From: an uncultured Prevotellaceae bacterium | GTDB taxonomy: Bacteria; Bacteroidota; Bacteroidia; Bacteroidales; Muribaculaceae | NCBI GenBank assembly: GCA_946409635.1 | Contig: CAMJXD010000001.1 | Span: forward strand, 124,001 to 188,000 | DNA length: 64,000 nt | Direction of reading: 5' to 3' | Shown here: positions 9,003 to 17,682 of the stretch, piece after piece | How positions within the stretch are numbered: position 1 is the first letter of the stretch | Layout of the letters: each line of letters begins with the position of its first letter | Notes under the pieces: generated by a model | What the model was told of the DNA's origin: nothing | What the model saw: the letters and a program-made list of their open reading frames with translations, nothing else | The model's database searches: none | Program-made: the position numbers and the translations under genes

Positions 9003-10574
9003 TTATCGTTCAAGTATGCGCTGCTTAACTAATCTCATGATTGCTGAACGCTCACTGGTTTGCATCCCAACGAAATAAATAGTAACAAGACTTGTTATTA
9101 AACTAACAGCACAAACCAATATGAACCTAATTATTGAGTCTGGCAGCGATAGATATATTACTATAGGAAAGATTATTGCTATGACAAAGACAATTCCACT
9201 TTTTAAAATCACTTCTTTGACATATTTTGTCCAAGGCATTTTTATTAAATCCTTAACAAGATAAATCCTCACAAATACCATAAGAAAATAGATGGCGCAG
9301 AATATAAAATAGGCCCATAACGGACTTCCACCCATCTTAAAAGCTAACCAGGTAAGAGGGAATACCCATGCGCCACATATAGTAATTACAATCTGATACT
9401 TTCTAATCTTACCCGTCGCCAACTGAGATGTGACCAAAGTATTACTCAGCACAATGCACATGGATGAGAGAAACGTTAATCTAACGAAACTCACTGAATA
9501 GTCAGGAACGACTTTTAGCCATATTGACAAGATTCTTTCCGTTTCCAGTACACATGGGATTGCAAATAACATCATCAAGAAAAAAGAGTATTTTGCTCCA
9601 CGACAAACAAGTTGGTGCATATTATCAAGATCTCCTGAAGCATAGGATTTAGTTATTTGAGGATTCAAGGCCATCATAAAACTATTTACAAACTGGAGAA
9701 CCAAACTTTCAACTTGATTAGCTACGCCTCGAGCTGCATTAAGAGTTACCCCAAAGAAGACATTGATCAATATTGTAATTCCATGCGTATTGAAAAGCCA
9801 GGCAGCGTTTCCAAAAAAACTCCAACCGGCGAACTGAGTCATTTCCTTTAATAGCGGTTTATTATAAATAAACCTATACTTACATTCATCAAAACACCTC
9901 CTGCAATAAATATTATAGAATAAAAACAGCAATAATCGCACCCCCAGTAACAAGACGGTATAAACCTTCAATCGATCAAAAGGAGCAGCAAACAAAGAGA
10001 ATACAATCAATAGTTTAATTACAGCCTCGCCAATACATAGATACGCGTAAACATCCATCCTCTCATGGGAGATAACCGACGCTTCAAAAGGAATGTTTAT
10101 AAGACTGATGGCCGAAATCAAGATAGAGCTGAATAACACCCAGTTGGCTGCGCCAATTCGATCTAGCGGGATGTTCATTTTAAAATTCACGAACCACCAG
10201 CCAAGCAAACATCCTACAAATAGAACAACTAAAGCAATCGCAAACTGCACATTGACTGATGTCGAGAAAACGGCTTTGAGCCGATCAATATCTTTACGTC
10301 CTAACTCAAAAGTCAGGTATCGGCTAGTCGCTGTTGACAGAGAAGCAGAGACAATAGAAAACATTGCTACCAATCCACCAACAGCATTATAAATGCCGAA
10401 ATCACTAACGCCCAATGCTTGCAGTATAATCCGGCTTGCATAAAGGCCTATCAGGGTGGTAACAGCCATACGCAGATACAGAACCAACGTATTCCTTGCC
10501 AACCGATGATTACTAGAAGATTGATGACAATCCGGAGACTGGGCCTTTATTTGTTCTTGGGAGGGCGAATTCAT
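9003..10574 (-). CDS. MOP-superfamily flippase (Wzx-like polysaccharide exporter), copy 1
   Basis: A 523-residue polytopic protein with about 12-14 hydrophobic segments and the N-terminal signature of Wzx-type oligosaccharide flippases in Bacteroidetes: NTLVLYLRMAVTTLIGLYAS, then ILQALGVSDFGIYNAVGG. The conserved mid-protein QITKSYASGD is also present. Such proteins flip lipid-linked glycans across the inner membrane. The sequence is AT-rich compared with flanking housekeeping genes. A second, diverged flippase lies two genes upstream in the same operon, which is unusual because one is normally enough for one polymer. Confidence 0.88.
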   Translation of the reverse strand: MNSPSQEQIKAQSPDCHQSSSNHRLARNTLVLYLRMAVTTLIGLYASRIILQALGVSDFGIYNAVGGLVAMFSIVSASLSTATSRYLTFELGRKDIDRLKAVFSTSVNVQFAIALVVLFVGCLLGWWFVNFKMNIPLDRIGAANWVLFSSILISAISLINIPFEASVISHERMDVYAYLCIGEAVIKLLIVFSLFAAPFDRLKVYTVLLLGVRLLLFLFYNIYCRRCFDECKYRFIYNKPLLKEMTQFAGWSFFGNAAWLFNTHGITILINVFFGVTLNAARGVANQVESLVLQFVNSFMMALNPQITKSYASGDLDNMHQLVCRGAKYSFFLMMLFAIPCVLETERILSIWLKVVPDYSVSFVRLTFLSSMCIVLSNTLVTSQLATGKIRKYQIVITICGAWVFPLTWLAFKMGGSPLWAYFIFCAIYFLMVFVRIYLVKDLIKMPWTKYVKEVILKSGIVFVIAIIFPIVIYLSLPDSIIRFILVCAVSLITSLVTIYFVGMQTSERSAIMRLVKQRILER

Positions 10575-10594
10575 TTTTATCGCATCTACTTTGA

Positions 10595-11821
10595 CTACAC
10601 GGGGTAATGACGATCATTCATCTGATTAGCATTACGGCGTAAAATAAATTTTGCCATCTTAATCAATGCGCCTTTTATAATTGTCGGTGATAAATAGAGC
10701 CAAGCAAGAATATACGGCGGCATAGGATAATTCATCTTCTTTGCCAATTGACAGTTATCATGAGCATAAATGTCGCTCTTCTTATGCAGAACCGTATAGC
10801 ACTTATAGCCAAACCTCAACTTTTTGAATATTGCAATATCAAAGACTTGCTGAGCATCATCCAGCCGGTTCAGAATGTCTAATGTCAATAAAGTACGTTT
10901 ACATTTATGACAGTAGTTACAGTTCTTGGCACTAGCTGCATTACCAACACATACATTCAGGTATTTCAAAAAAGGAGAATACTCTAATAGCTTTATTGTC
11001 TTGTCGCTACGACGATATTGAGTACCATCCACTATAATATCAAGTGTCTCCGTGCCAAGCAGATAATTATTGCATATATCAGTTATTGATGCATAATCGG
11101 CAGCGGTCATATGAACAATTTCCCAAAATGAATAATCATATGCTATATAGTACTTATCAAGGACCTTTTGAAATACCAAAATTCCAATACCACGACATAA
11201 GACGCCTGCATCATACTCCCACTCAGTTTTATAGAAATCAAACAAGTTGGAATCCATCGGGACAAACGGCAGAGCGAGCTCTTCAGTAAATGGCAACAAA
11301 TAATTATATCGATTCCAGAACTTTTCTCGAGCTTTATCTCCACCGCCACCATGTGACCCGACATTAAAGAAGAATAATGCTGAAATCCTATAACTATCCT
11401 TCTGTTCTAGCACATACCTGTCATATAAAGTTGCAAAAGCATCTATTCCCGCTGAAAAGCCAGTACCCACCATATGGTCCAGTTTCTCAGTGTTCGAAAA
11501 GCCATCGACTATGACATTGATTTTGTTCAAATATGGCAAATATGCATTCTCGCAATGTTGCACATAATGAGTTACGTTATCATACAGTTTTTCTGAGACA
11601 TGGCCAATGATGCGTAAATCCTGATTATAATACATAGCAGGAAAGAGCATAGCAATCATAAAAGCATCGTACACGTCGTCGGTTAGCCAATTGCCAAACT
11701 TTTCAGGAACAGAGAACCATAGCTGGTTAACACGAGCAAACGGAGTATCAATTTCACATACGATGCGCCACTCACTTGCCTGAGCATTGTATTGTTTAGT
11801 TAGATTAGAAACAGTTATCAT
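10595..11821 (-). CDS. Uncharacterised protein with a PP-loop-like motif and a CxxCxxC cluster
   Basis: A 408-residue soluble protein not confidently recognised. Residues 119-132 read GTGFSAGIDAFATL, a degenerate match to the SGGxDS phosphate loop of ATP pyrophosphatases (QueC, asparagine synthetase, N-type PPases). Residues 301-307 are CNYCHKC followed by KRT, resembling the zinc site of QueC-type enzymes (Cys301, Cys304, Cys307). A glycine-rich SHGGGGDKAREKF (156-168) lies between. An ATP-dependent amidation or ligation reaction would fit but is inference. The start overlaps the upstream flippase stop by 4 bp (ATGA at 11818-11821), so the two are translationally coupled. Confidence 0.6.
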   Translation of the reverse strand: MITVSNLTKQYNAQASEWRIVCEIDTPFARVNQLWFSVPEKFGNWLTDDVYDAFMIAMLFPAMYYNQDLRIIGHVSEKLYDNVTHYVQHCENAYLPYLNKINVIVDGFSNTEKLDHMVGTGFSAGIDAFATLYDRYVLEQKDSYRISALFFFNVGSHGGGGDKAREKFWNRYNYLLPFTEELALPFVPMDSNLFDFYKTEWEYDAGVLCRGIGILVFQKVLDKYYIAYDYSFWEIVHMTAADYASITDICNNYLLGTETLDIIVDGTQYRRSDKTIKLLEYSPFLKYLNVCVGNAASAKNCNYCHKCKRTLLTLDILNRLDDAQQVFDIAIFKKLRFGYKCYTVLHKKSDIYAHDNCQLAKKMNYPMPPYILAWLYLSPTIIKGALIKMAKFILRRNANQMNDRHYPV

Positions 11822-13443
11822 TGTTTTGATATAGATAATCGATTCTTGATGGACTCCATGACGAACTTACGTTCATTTTGATTAAAGCCATAAAACCAGA
11901 TAAACGGTAGCATTAAAGCCTCAAAAACGACAGTAAAACCAATCAGTTTCAAGAATGAATCATTATTAATAAAGGACTGATAGCAGAATGAAAGTAAACA
12001 GCCATAGACCAATGTTGGCAACACTACTACCACAAATAATCGTCCATAGCCATGGATATCAAAATGGAACAGGTTATAGCATTGGTGTATCAGCAACACA
12101 AAGACTCCGAACTTGAAGATTACCGCCAGAACAAACACCATTTCAGGCACGACTCCAAGTTTAAGTGCTACATATACACAAATAATATTTGTAAAATAGA
12201 GCACGGTTAGCCAAATCTCATAGGCCCGGATCTTACTTGTAGCCAATACGGCTGTGTACAATGGAGTAGTAAAGCAATCAATGAAGGTATAAACTAAAAT
12301 AATATTAGCGAAATTAACGGCATGATCGGGCACCTCGACTAACCATGCATCAAGAAGAATCCTTGTATTATTGATGATGGGAAATATCAGTACCACCATC
12401 AAGAAAAAAGAAAACTTTGTTCCCTTCACCAATAGTCCATTGAGTCTGAAAATATCCCCTGAAGCATAAGATTTTGTAATTTGTGGCTGAACAGCCGACA
12501 TAAAGCCACCTATGAAACGGGCAACGACGCCATTTATCTGCAAACTCACACCATGAGCGGCATTTACAATCGGACCAAAAAACATATTCAGCAATATAAC
12601 AACACCTTGATCCTTTAGCATAACTGCCGCATTACCCCAAAATGTCCAACCCACAAAAGATGAAATATGCTTCACGATACTGCGGTCGAAAACAGGCGCT
12701 GATTTACACTCGGGAAATTTAATAAAACAATAACCAACAGATATAATCTGGTAGATTATACCCGTCGCCAATCCTAAAATAGCATAAAAAATAAGACGAT
12801 CAATAGGAGATATGTACAGTAAAAAAACTATCAATAATTTTATGACCACATCAAAAATGCTCATATAGGCAAATGCCGACATTTTCTCGTGTGAAACAAT
12901 GGAAGCGCCATATGGTACATTTAATAATGAAATTGAGAATGATACGATAGAACAATGCAGAGCGCATTTTGCTGCGAATAATCTATTTGAAGGAATGGTC
13001 AGTTTTGCTTCAAGAAACCACACAGCCAATAATTCACAGATAACAAACATAGCAATTGCCAATGCTATGTGAATAGCACTTACTGTTGCAAAAGTCCTCT
13101 TAAGCTGTCCAGGATCACCTGTCCCTAATGCAAATGTCAAGAAACGACTCGTAGAAACTGATAGTGATCCAGAGAGAATTGTAAACATTCCGACAAGACC
13201 TCCAACGACTTGATAAATACCAAAATCTTCGACGCCAAGAGCTGCCAGAATCAGGCGGCTAGTATATAACGATATCAGCATGACTAAAATCATGCGGAGA
13301 TATAGAACCAACGTATTCTTAGCAATGCGACTGTTATTAGCTTGATAACTATCAGTTGCATGCTCGGGTCGATTCAAAGGCTCACCTTCAGGACTACTTT
13401 GATGCAGTTCGTTGATATGATCTTCTATCGAATTATCAGACAT
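11818..13443 (-). CDS. MOP-superfamily flippase (Wzx-like), copy 2
   Basis: A 541-residue membrane protein clearly homologous to the flippase at 9003-10574. It has the same opening NTLVLYLRMILVMLISLYTS, then ILAALGVEDFGIYQVVGG, and the same QITKSYASGD block, so the pair comes from a duplication or from two acquisitions. About 35 polar residues precede the first membrane segment. It is the second gene of the UpxY-led operon, about 50 bp after upxY, and overlaps the PP-loop-like gene by 4 bp. The two copies may export two different lipid-linked products. Confidence 0.88.
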   Translation of the reverse strand: MSDNSIEDHINELHQSSPEGEPLNRPEHATDSYQANNSRIAKNTLVLYLRMILVMLISLYTSRLILAALGVEDFGIYQVVGGLVGMFTILSGSLSVSTSRFLTFALGTGDPGQLKRTFATVSAIHIALAIAMFVICELLAVWFLEAKLTIPSNRLFAAKCALHCSIVSFSISLLNVPYGASIVSHEKMSAFAYMSIFDVVIKLLIVFLLYISPIDRLIFYAILGLATGIIYQIISVGYCFIKFPECKSAPVFDRSIVKHISSFVGWTFWGNAAVMLKDQGVVILLNMFFGPIVNAAHGVSLQINGVVARFIGGFMSAVQPQITKSYASGDIFRLNGLLVKGTKFSFFLMVVLIFPIINNTRILLDAWLVEVPDHAVNFANIILVYTFIDCFTTPLYTAVLATSKIRAYEIWLTVLYFTNIICVYVALKLGVVPEMVFVLAVIFKFGVFVLLIHQCYNLFHFDIHGYGRLFVVVVLPTLVYGCLLSFCYQSFINNDSFLKLIGFTVVFEALMLPFIWFYGFNQNERKFVMESIKNRLSISKQ

Positions 13444-13492
13444 ATATTATATGATTTCAACTTATATATTGTAATAAGGTCCACTGTCGCAC

Positions 13493-14533
13493 CTAACCAG
13501 AATGCTGAGTGAAGGTGTGGAGGGTGGTGGCGATGAGGGAGCGCTTGCGGTCGTTGGGGGCGATGGACCACGTGTTGATGATTGCGGCGGCGCGGCTGCG
13601 CAGGGTGTCGTCACCGGTGGCCACGTACATGAAGACCAGCTGCCATGCCTGCTGGGTCTGGCTCTTGACGCTGGGCAAGAGGGCGCGGCAACGTAGGAGC
13701 CAACGATCGGCGTGCTCATGGTCCTGCAGGGCAGCATAGCTCATGAGCATCAGTGTGGCATGCTGGCTGGCAATATTGACCGTAGCTGGCTGCAACTGGG
13801 CAAATCGTCCTACAAAGACCGTCATCGCGGCGACATCGCTTGTGGTCAATCCAGCCGACTTGTCGGCACCAAGGCAGTGGCCATGCAAGTGGGACAAGGC
13901 CTGAAGCACTCGGGGCAGATGGGCCTCGAACTTGCGATAAGGATGGCGATTGCCCTTACCGAACTGCAGGATGCGTATGTACTGTGGACTGATGGAAGGC
14001 GTTGCGACCAGGAAGAGGTTGCCCACCGACATGAGCACGCGGCCGCCGTTGCGGCCCTGGCTGCACTGCAGCGTGCCGCACATGCCGTCGAAGTCGCCAC
14101 CGACAATTTCCACCTTGTCGCCCTCATCAAGGTCAACCGCACCGATGGGGTAACAGGGCAACTCGTTGGCATGAGCGCGGGCAATGGTCTTGAAGACGTC
14201 CATCTCACGGTCGGTAATGGTCATGAAGCGGCGGACGTCCTGGTCACGATCGGGATGCGGCAGGAGCCACAACGAGGGTATGGCCGACTTGATCTCGAGC
14301 ACACGGGCATAGGTGTCACGGACAAAGACGTAGTTGCCCAGCAACTTCTTGCGCCTCATGGCGGGCTGGCCAAAGACCGACGTCTGCTCAACGCACGTGG
14401 GCAGGAAATAATCAATCGGTTCCTCACCATGCGCCTGCCACAGGCTGGACAAGGCGCAGAAACGATTCTCCAGTTCCTTGATGCCGGCCGTAGCGCTAAG
14501 TATGTACCACTTCCTGATTTCTAAATCGTCCAT
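13493..14533 (-). CDS. UpxY-type NusG paralogue heading the operon
   Basis: UpxY proteins are specialised NusG/RfaH-like factors that prevent premature termination in their own capsule operon. The NGN domain begins at RKWYILSATAGIKELENRF, and a KOW motif follows as DEGDKVEIVGGDFDGMCGTL. A C-terminal extension of about 130 residues of helical character has no obvious match. An upstream in-frame TTG (14563) would add ten residues; the ATG at 14533 is preferred because homologues start just before the WYI strand. It is the first gene behind the promoter at 14692-14722, as expected. The leader contains a hairpin (GGCCA/TGGCC at about 14598-14613). Confidence 0.85.
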   Translation of the reverse strand: MDDLEIRKWYILSATAGIKELENRFCALSSLWQAHGEEPIDYFLPTCVEQTSVFGQPAMRRKKLLGNYVFVRDTYARVLEIKSAIPSLWLLPHPDRDQDVRRFMTITDREMDVFKTIARAHANELPCYPIGAVDLDEGDKVEIVGGDFDGMCGTLQCSQGRNGGRVLMSVGNLFLVATPSISPQYIRILQFGKGNRHPYRKFEAHLPRVLQALSHLHGHCLGADKSAGLTTSDVAAMTVFVGRFAQLQPATVNIASQHATLMLMSYAALQDHEHADRWLLRCRALLPSVKSQTQQAWQLVFMYVATGDDTLRSRAAAIINTWSIAPNDRKRSLIATTLHTFTQHSG

Positions 14534-14614
14534 CAATCCAGACAGAACAACAAGTCGTGACAAGGAATCAGTATCTCCCTATCACACAATAAATTAAGGC
14601 CACCGTGATGGCCA

Positions 14615-14748
14615 ACTTGGGAAAAATCAATCCCATATTCTTCTATTTACTGTCCGGCCACGTGTCAGAACGCTCGCAGGACTAATCGCAACAAAGGTAA
14701 CCACAGTCGATGATATATCAAAATATTTTAGCAAAATTTTTCCCAAGT
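14615..14748. repeat. Perfect 13-bp inverted repeats flanking the upxY promoter: possible invertible segment
   Basis: The 13-mer ACTTGGGAAAAAT at 14615-14627 recurs as its exact reverse complement at 14736-14748. The 108-bp segment between them contains a complete Bacteroidetes promoter (14692-14722) pointing at upxY. Capsule loci of intestinal Bacteroidales are often switched by inversion of such a promoter between inverted repeats. Inversion is inferred only from architecture; no recombinase gene is in the window. Confidence 0.55.
14692..14722 (-). promoter_or_regulatory. Promoter of the UpxY-led operon
   Basis: Minus-strand TTTG (14719-14722), 19-nt spacer, TACCTTTG (14692-14699): a full match to the Bacteroidetes sigma-70 consensus. 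Transcription would start about 150 nt before the upxY ATG, leaving a long leader with a hairpin, as expected for an operon controlled by processive antitermination. Confidence 0.75.
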
Positions 14749-14863
14749 ACACCCATTTCGGGTAACAACAGAGCCGTCGAGCCGTGGTATAAAGGTCAGC
14801 CGAGCGATAGCCAGGTAAGCTCGTCGACGTGGCCGCCCCCATGCCGCATCTCGTGGCGGAATC

Positions 14864-14909
14864 AAAAAAAAACCAGTCGCGCCACAGTGGTTGTGTGACG
14901 CGACTGGTT
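14864..14909 (-). terminator. Intrinsic terminator of C10 protease gene 1
   Basis: Minus strand: 11-bp perfect stem (14899-14909 with 14871-14881) followed directly by a run of T (complement of the A tract just below 14871). It lies about 45 bp after the stop at 14956. Confidence 0.85.
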
Positions 14910-14955
14910 ACAAACACAGCGTTACTTAGCCGCTGTCATGCGGCTTGAATAGGGT

Positions 14956-17367
14956 TTATGGCCACATGCTTGTCAACACATAGTTGAGCAGGGTCGAAAT
15001 ATCCTGAATGTCGACCTTACCGTCATAGTTGCAGTCGGCAGCCTGCATATCAACGCCCTCGGTAATATTGTTCAACAGCATATTGATCAGCTTTGTGACG
15101 TCACCAACGTTGACCGAGCCGTCTCCATCGACGTCACCGCGCAGTGATGACGATTCCAGCAACTGGACTTCCTTGATGTTGCTCCAGCTACTCTCGGTAC
15201 CGTTGACATAATAGGCCTTTACCCTGTAGAGGTACTTAGCACCGGGGGTGAGACCTGTGACGTTGTAGAACTTGTCAGGGGTGATGTTCTCAAAGAGGTA
15301 GTTCTCCTCGCCGTCGCGCGCAGCCGTCAGTGAGAAGGGCTCAGGATCCTCGATCTGGCCACCGTAGATCTTGATGGACTGGATCTCGGGATAGTTACCG
15401 CAATTGAATTCCACCTTAGTGCTAGCGGTGTTATCCAGCACGACGAGGTAGGTCTTGACTTCCTTGGCCAGGATCAGGGTGCGGGTTGCGTCCTCGGTAG
15501 AAACGGTGAGGCGCGTGTTGGCACCGCTGGTGTAGGCCTTGGCCTTGATAATGATGCTTATCTTGTCGAAGGCATCCATATCGCAATTGGCCGTGAATAC
15601 AGAGTTCTGCGAAGCCGATACAAATCCGCCGTCGAGGAACAATCTCGAACCCGTGAAGGTCCATCCCTCAGGCATGTAGTTGCTGGCATCCGTAGCGTGG
15701 TTGGTGCTCTCCTGGGGCACACCGCTCCAGTCGGCCTCGGTGAGCAGGGTCACATCGGGCTTGGTCTTCACCTCAAGTGAGTAGCTGGTGACATTCTCGG
15801 CGGGAGTAGCATCGGTCCAGTCGGCACGGAACGAGGTAGCGGTCACTGTCGACTCGTCGATGGGTTGCATCACGGGACGATACAGTTCATAAACCGATGT
15901 GCCGGTCAATGCAATCACGTAATCCTCGGCACCGGGGGTGCTGATCGTGACCGTGGCGGTATACTCACCCTCGGCCTTGGGCGAATAGGTGACAACAACC
16001 GACTCGCTCACCTTGTTGTCCGCATCGGGAGTAAGGGCAGCCTTGTCGATACTGAACACGCCGCTGGGGTCGTTGAGCGTAACCGTCACGCCTCCCTCCA
16101 GGTTACGGCCAGTGACATTGAAGTTGGCAGTAGCCGTCTGGTTCTTGAAGCAAGCCATCGACAGCGTGCTGGCATCGGCCTTGATTCTGGGCGTCTTGAT
16201 GGGCGGCTGGATACCGATAACCATCTGCTGGTACTGGTTGAAGCCGTTAAATGAATTCAGGGCATAATAGTTATTGTCATCGCCACTCCAGCCGAAATTG
16301 ATGTGATACCTGTCGGTTGAAGCATTATAACCATCCACGTTGAAGGCATGGCCGCCATCGCCAACAGCGCAGAAGACGATGGGACGTCCCTCGATAAGCT
16401 CATCCTGGATCAAGGCAGCCCACTCGGCATCGCTGTAGAGGGTCTGTCCACCGCTGTAGGAGCTGGTCTTCTTTACCACGCGCACCGTCTCCTCGTCATA
16501 GCCGAAGAACTTAAACGCATCGGCAATGAGGCTCACACTGTCAACGCTGATACCACTGCCACCGGCAGCCGATGTGCCATACTCCATGCGCTCGGCCTGA
16601 CCGACGTAGCGCATGAGGGTAGCGACAGCACTGGCCTCGGCAGCAGTATAGGAGTTGGAGTTGGTGCCATAGGTGTCACGCATGTTGTCCCAGTCAAAGG
16701 TAACAGGGGGCAAGGCAGCGACATCGACCTCGGTATAATTATCACCCCACCATGACCAAGTAGTCGTCAATCGGCACTTATAGGCAGGCACTTCGGGCGT
16801 CTCAAAATCAGGATATTTCCAGTAGTGGAACACCATGGCTGCCGAGGTTGCAGGGCAGCCGGTCAAGCACTGGTAGCCATTAATTTTACACTGGTTCCAG
16901 TAGGGAGCTTCCTGATCCCAGAGCGCGGTCAACAGGGGCTCTACACTGGGGATATAGGCAGCCTTGACCGAGGGCGTTTCGACCACCAAGCTCTCATGAG
17001 CCTGCAGGTATTCGATCTGCTCCTTGAGCATCATCAGCAGCGCCTTCATGTTGCAGGGGATCTTGTCATAGTCCAGGGGATAGTCGCCATAGCCCAGGAT
17101 CTGCTCGCTACGGTCATCGCCCGAGACCACAATATAGCCATTGGGGGTGTTGAAGATGTAGAAAGCGGCAAGGTCGCTCCTCTTGGAGTTCTTCTCGACG
17201 TGGACCAGATTCAAATCGCCCTTGATGGGAGCCCGAAGCCGGCCCAGGTTGGTGTTCTGATGAATAAACTTCTGGGCTGTAGCCTTGGCCGACGACAGGT
17301 CAACCGGAGCAGCCGATAACTGCAGGGCCGCAAGAACCACTGCGGCAAACAATAAAAATTTCCTCAT
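14956..17367 (-). CDS. Secreted C10-family cysteine protease with C-terminal dockerin-like repeats (copy 1)
   Basis: An 803-residue streptopain/interpain-type protease. Order: signal peptide (1-20); Spi-type inhibitory propeptide (about 21-135) with YIVVSGDDRSEQILGYG; C10 catalytic domain (about 140-390) with the nucleophile Cys171 in TGCPATSAAMVFHYW and His340 in GHAFNVDGY; an Ig-like domain; an FnIII-like domain; a jelly-roll-like insert; and two dockerin type I-like repeats (from GDVDGDGSVNVGDV). Active-site residues are intact. Exported proteins of this kind digest host or dietary protein. Monocistronic by position: promoter-like sequence upstream and a strong terminator downstream. Most diverged dockerin of the four tandem copies. 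Confidence 0.92.
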   Translation of the reverse strand: MRKFLLFAAVVLAALQLSAAPVDLSSAKATAQKFIHQNTNLGRLRAPIKGDLNLVHVEKNSKRSDLAAFYIFNTPNGYIVVSGDDRSEQILGYGDYPLDYDKIPCNMKALLMMLKEQIEYLQAHESLVVETPSVKAAYIPSVEPLLTALWDQEAPYWNQCKINGYQCLTGCPATSAAMVFHYWKYPDFETPEVPAYKCRLTTTWSWWGDNYTEVDVAALPPVTFDWDNMRDTYGTNSNSYTAAEASAVATLMRYVGQAERMEYGTSAAGGSGISVDSVSLIADAFKFFGYDEETVRVVKKTSSYSGGQTLYSDAEWAALIQDELIEGRPIVFCAVGDGGHAFNVDGYNASTDRYHINFGWSGDDNNYYALNSFNGFNQYQQMVIGIQPPIKTPRIKADASTLSMACFKNQTATANFNVTGRNLEGGVTVTLNDPSGVFSIDKAALTPDADNKVSESVVVTYSPKAEGEYTATVTISTPGAEDYVIALTGTSVYELYRPVMQPIDESTVTATSFRADWTDATPAENVTSYSLEVKTKPDVTLLTEADWSGVPQESTNHATDASNYMPEGWTFTGSRLFLDGGFVSASQNSVFTANCDMDAFDKISIIIKAKAYTSGANTRLTVSTEDATRTLILAKEVKTYLVVLDNTASTKVEFNCGNYPEIQSIKIYGGQIEDPEPFSLTAARDGEENYLFENITPDKFYNVTGLTPGAKYLYRVKAYYVNGTESSWSNIKEVQLLESSSLRGDVDGDGSVNVGDVTKLINMLLNNITEGVDMQAADCNYDGKVDIQDISTLLNYVLTSMWP

Positions 17368-17462
17368 AAATATATGTTTATTAAGTGATTAAAAATTGTC
17401 TTTTGAGGGCGTTGATGCATTCAACAGCTTCAGCGGGCAAGCCAAACACTAAAATTTAAGCG

Positions 17463-17494
17463 CAAAAGTATATCAAAAATAACAAAATTGCAAC
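17463..17494 (-). promoter_or_regulatory. Probable promoter of C10 protease gene 1
   Basis: Minus-strand TACTTTTG (17463-17470) matches the -7 element. About 20 nt upstream there is only a partial -33 element (GTTG, 17491-17494). The start codon at 17367 is about 95 nt downstream, in an AT-rich stretch. Confidence 0.45.
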
Positions 17495-17585
17495 ATTTTG
17501 CTTCAAAAAAAGATACAAATACAAACCATATGTCAAAACAGTATGGGCACCACACAAGACTTGAACCGATAAGGTTGACCTAATC

Positions 17586-17652
17586 GACAGATTGTCTTGC
17601 CCTGAAAGACGTTGTTTACTATTCAACATTTTTCAGGGCAAGACAATCTGTC
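17586..17652. repeat. Perfect 22-bp inverted repeat between C10 genes 1 and 2
   Basis: Bases 17586-17607 are the exact reverse complement of 17631-17652, with a 23-nt loop. The hairpin lies just after the stop of C10 gene 2 (17683) and would fold strongly in its RNA, but no T tract follows on either strand. It may be a non-canonical terminator, an mRNA 3' stabiliser, or a small mobile inverted-repeat element. Confidence 0.7.
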
Positions 17653-17682
17653 AACTCTAAGACAGGAAGACCTGCCAGGGCC

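Noticed and set aside
14627-14917. A 96-codon minus-strand frame upstream of upxY
   Set aside because: It spans the promoter, one inverted repeat and a terminator stem, so it is not a plausible gene.
17546-17580. A tRNA-like stretch (ACTTGAACCGATAAG)
   Set aside because: It vaguely recalls a T arm, but no acceptor stem or anticodon arm can be drawn around it.
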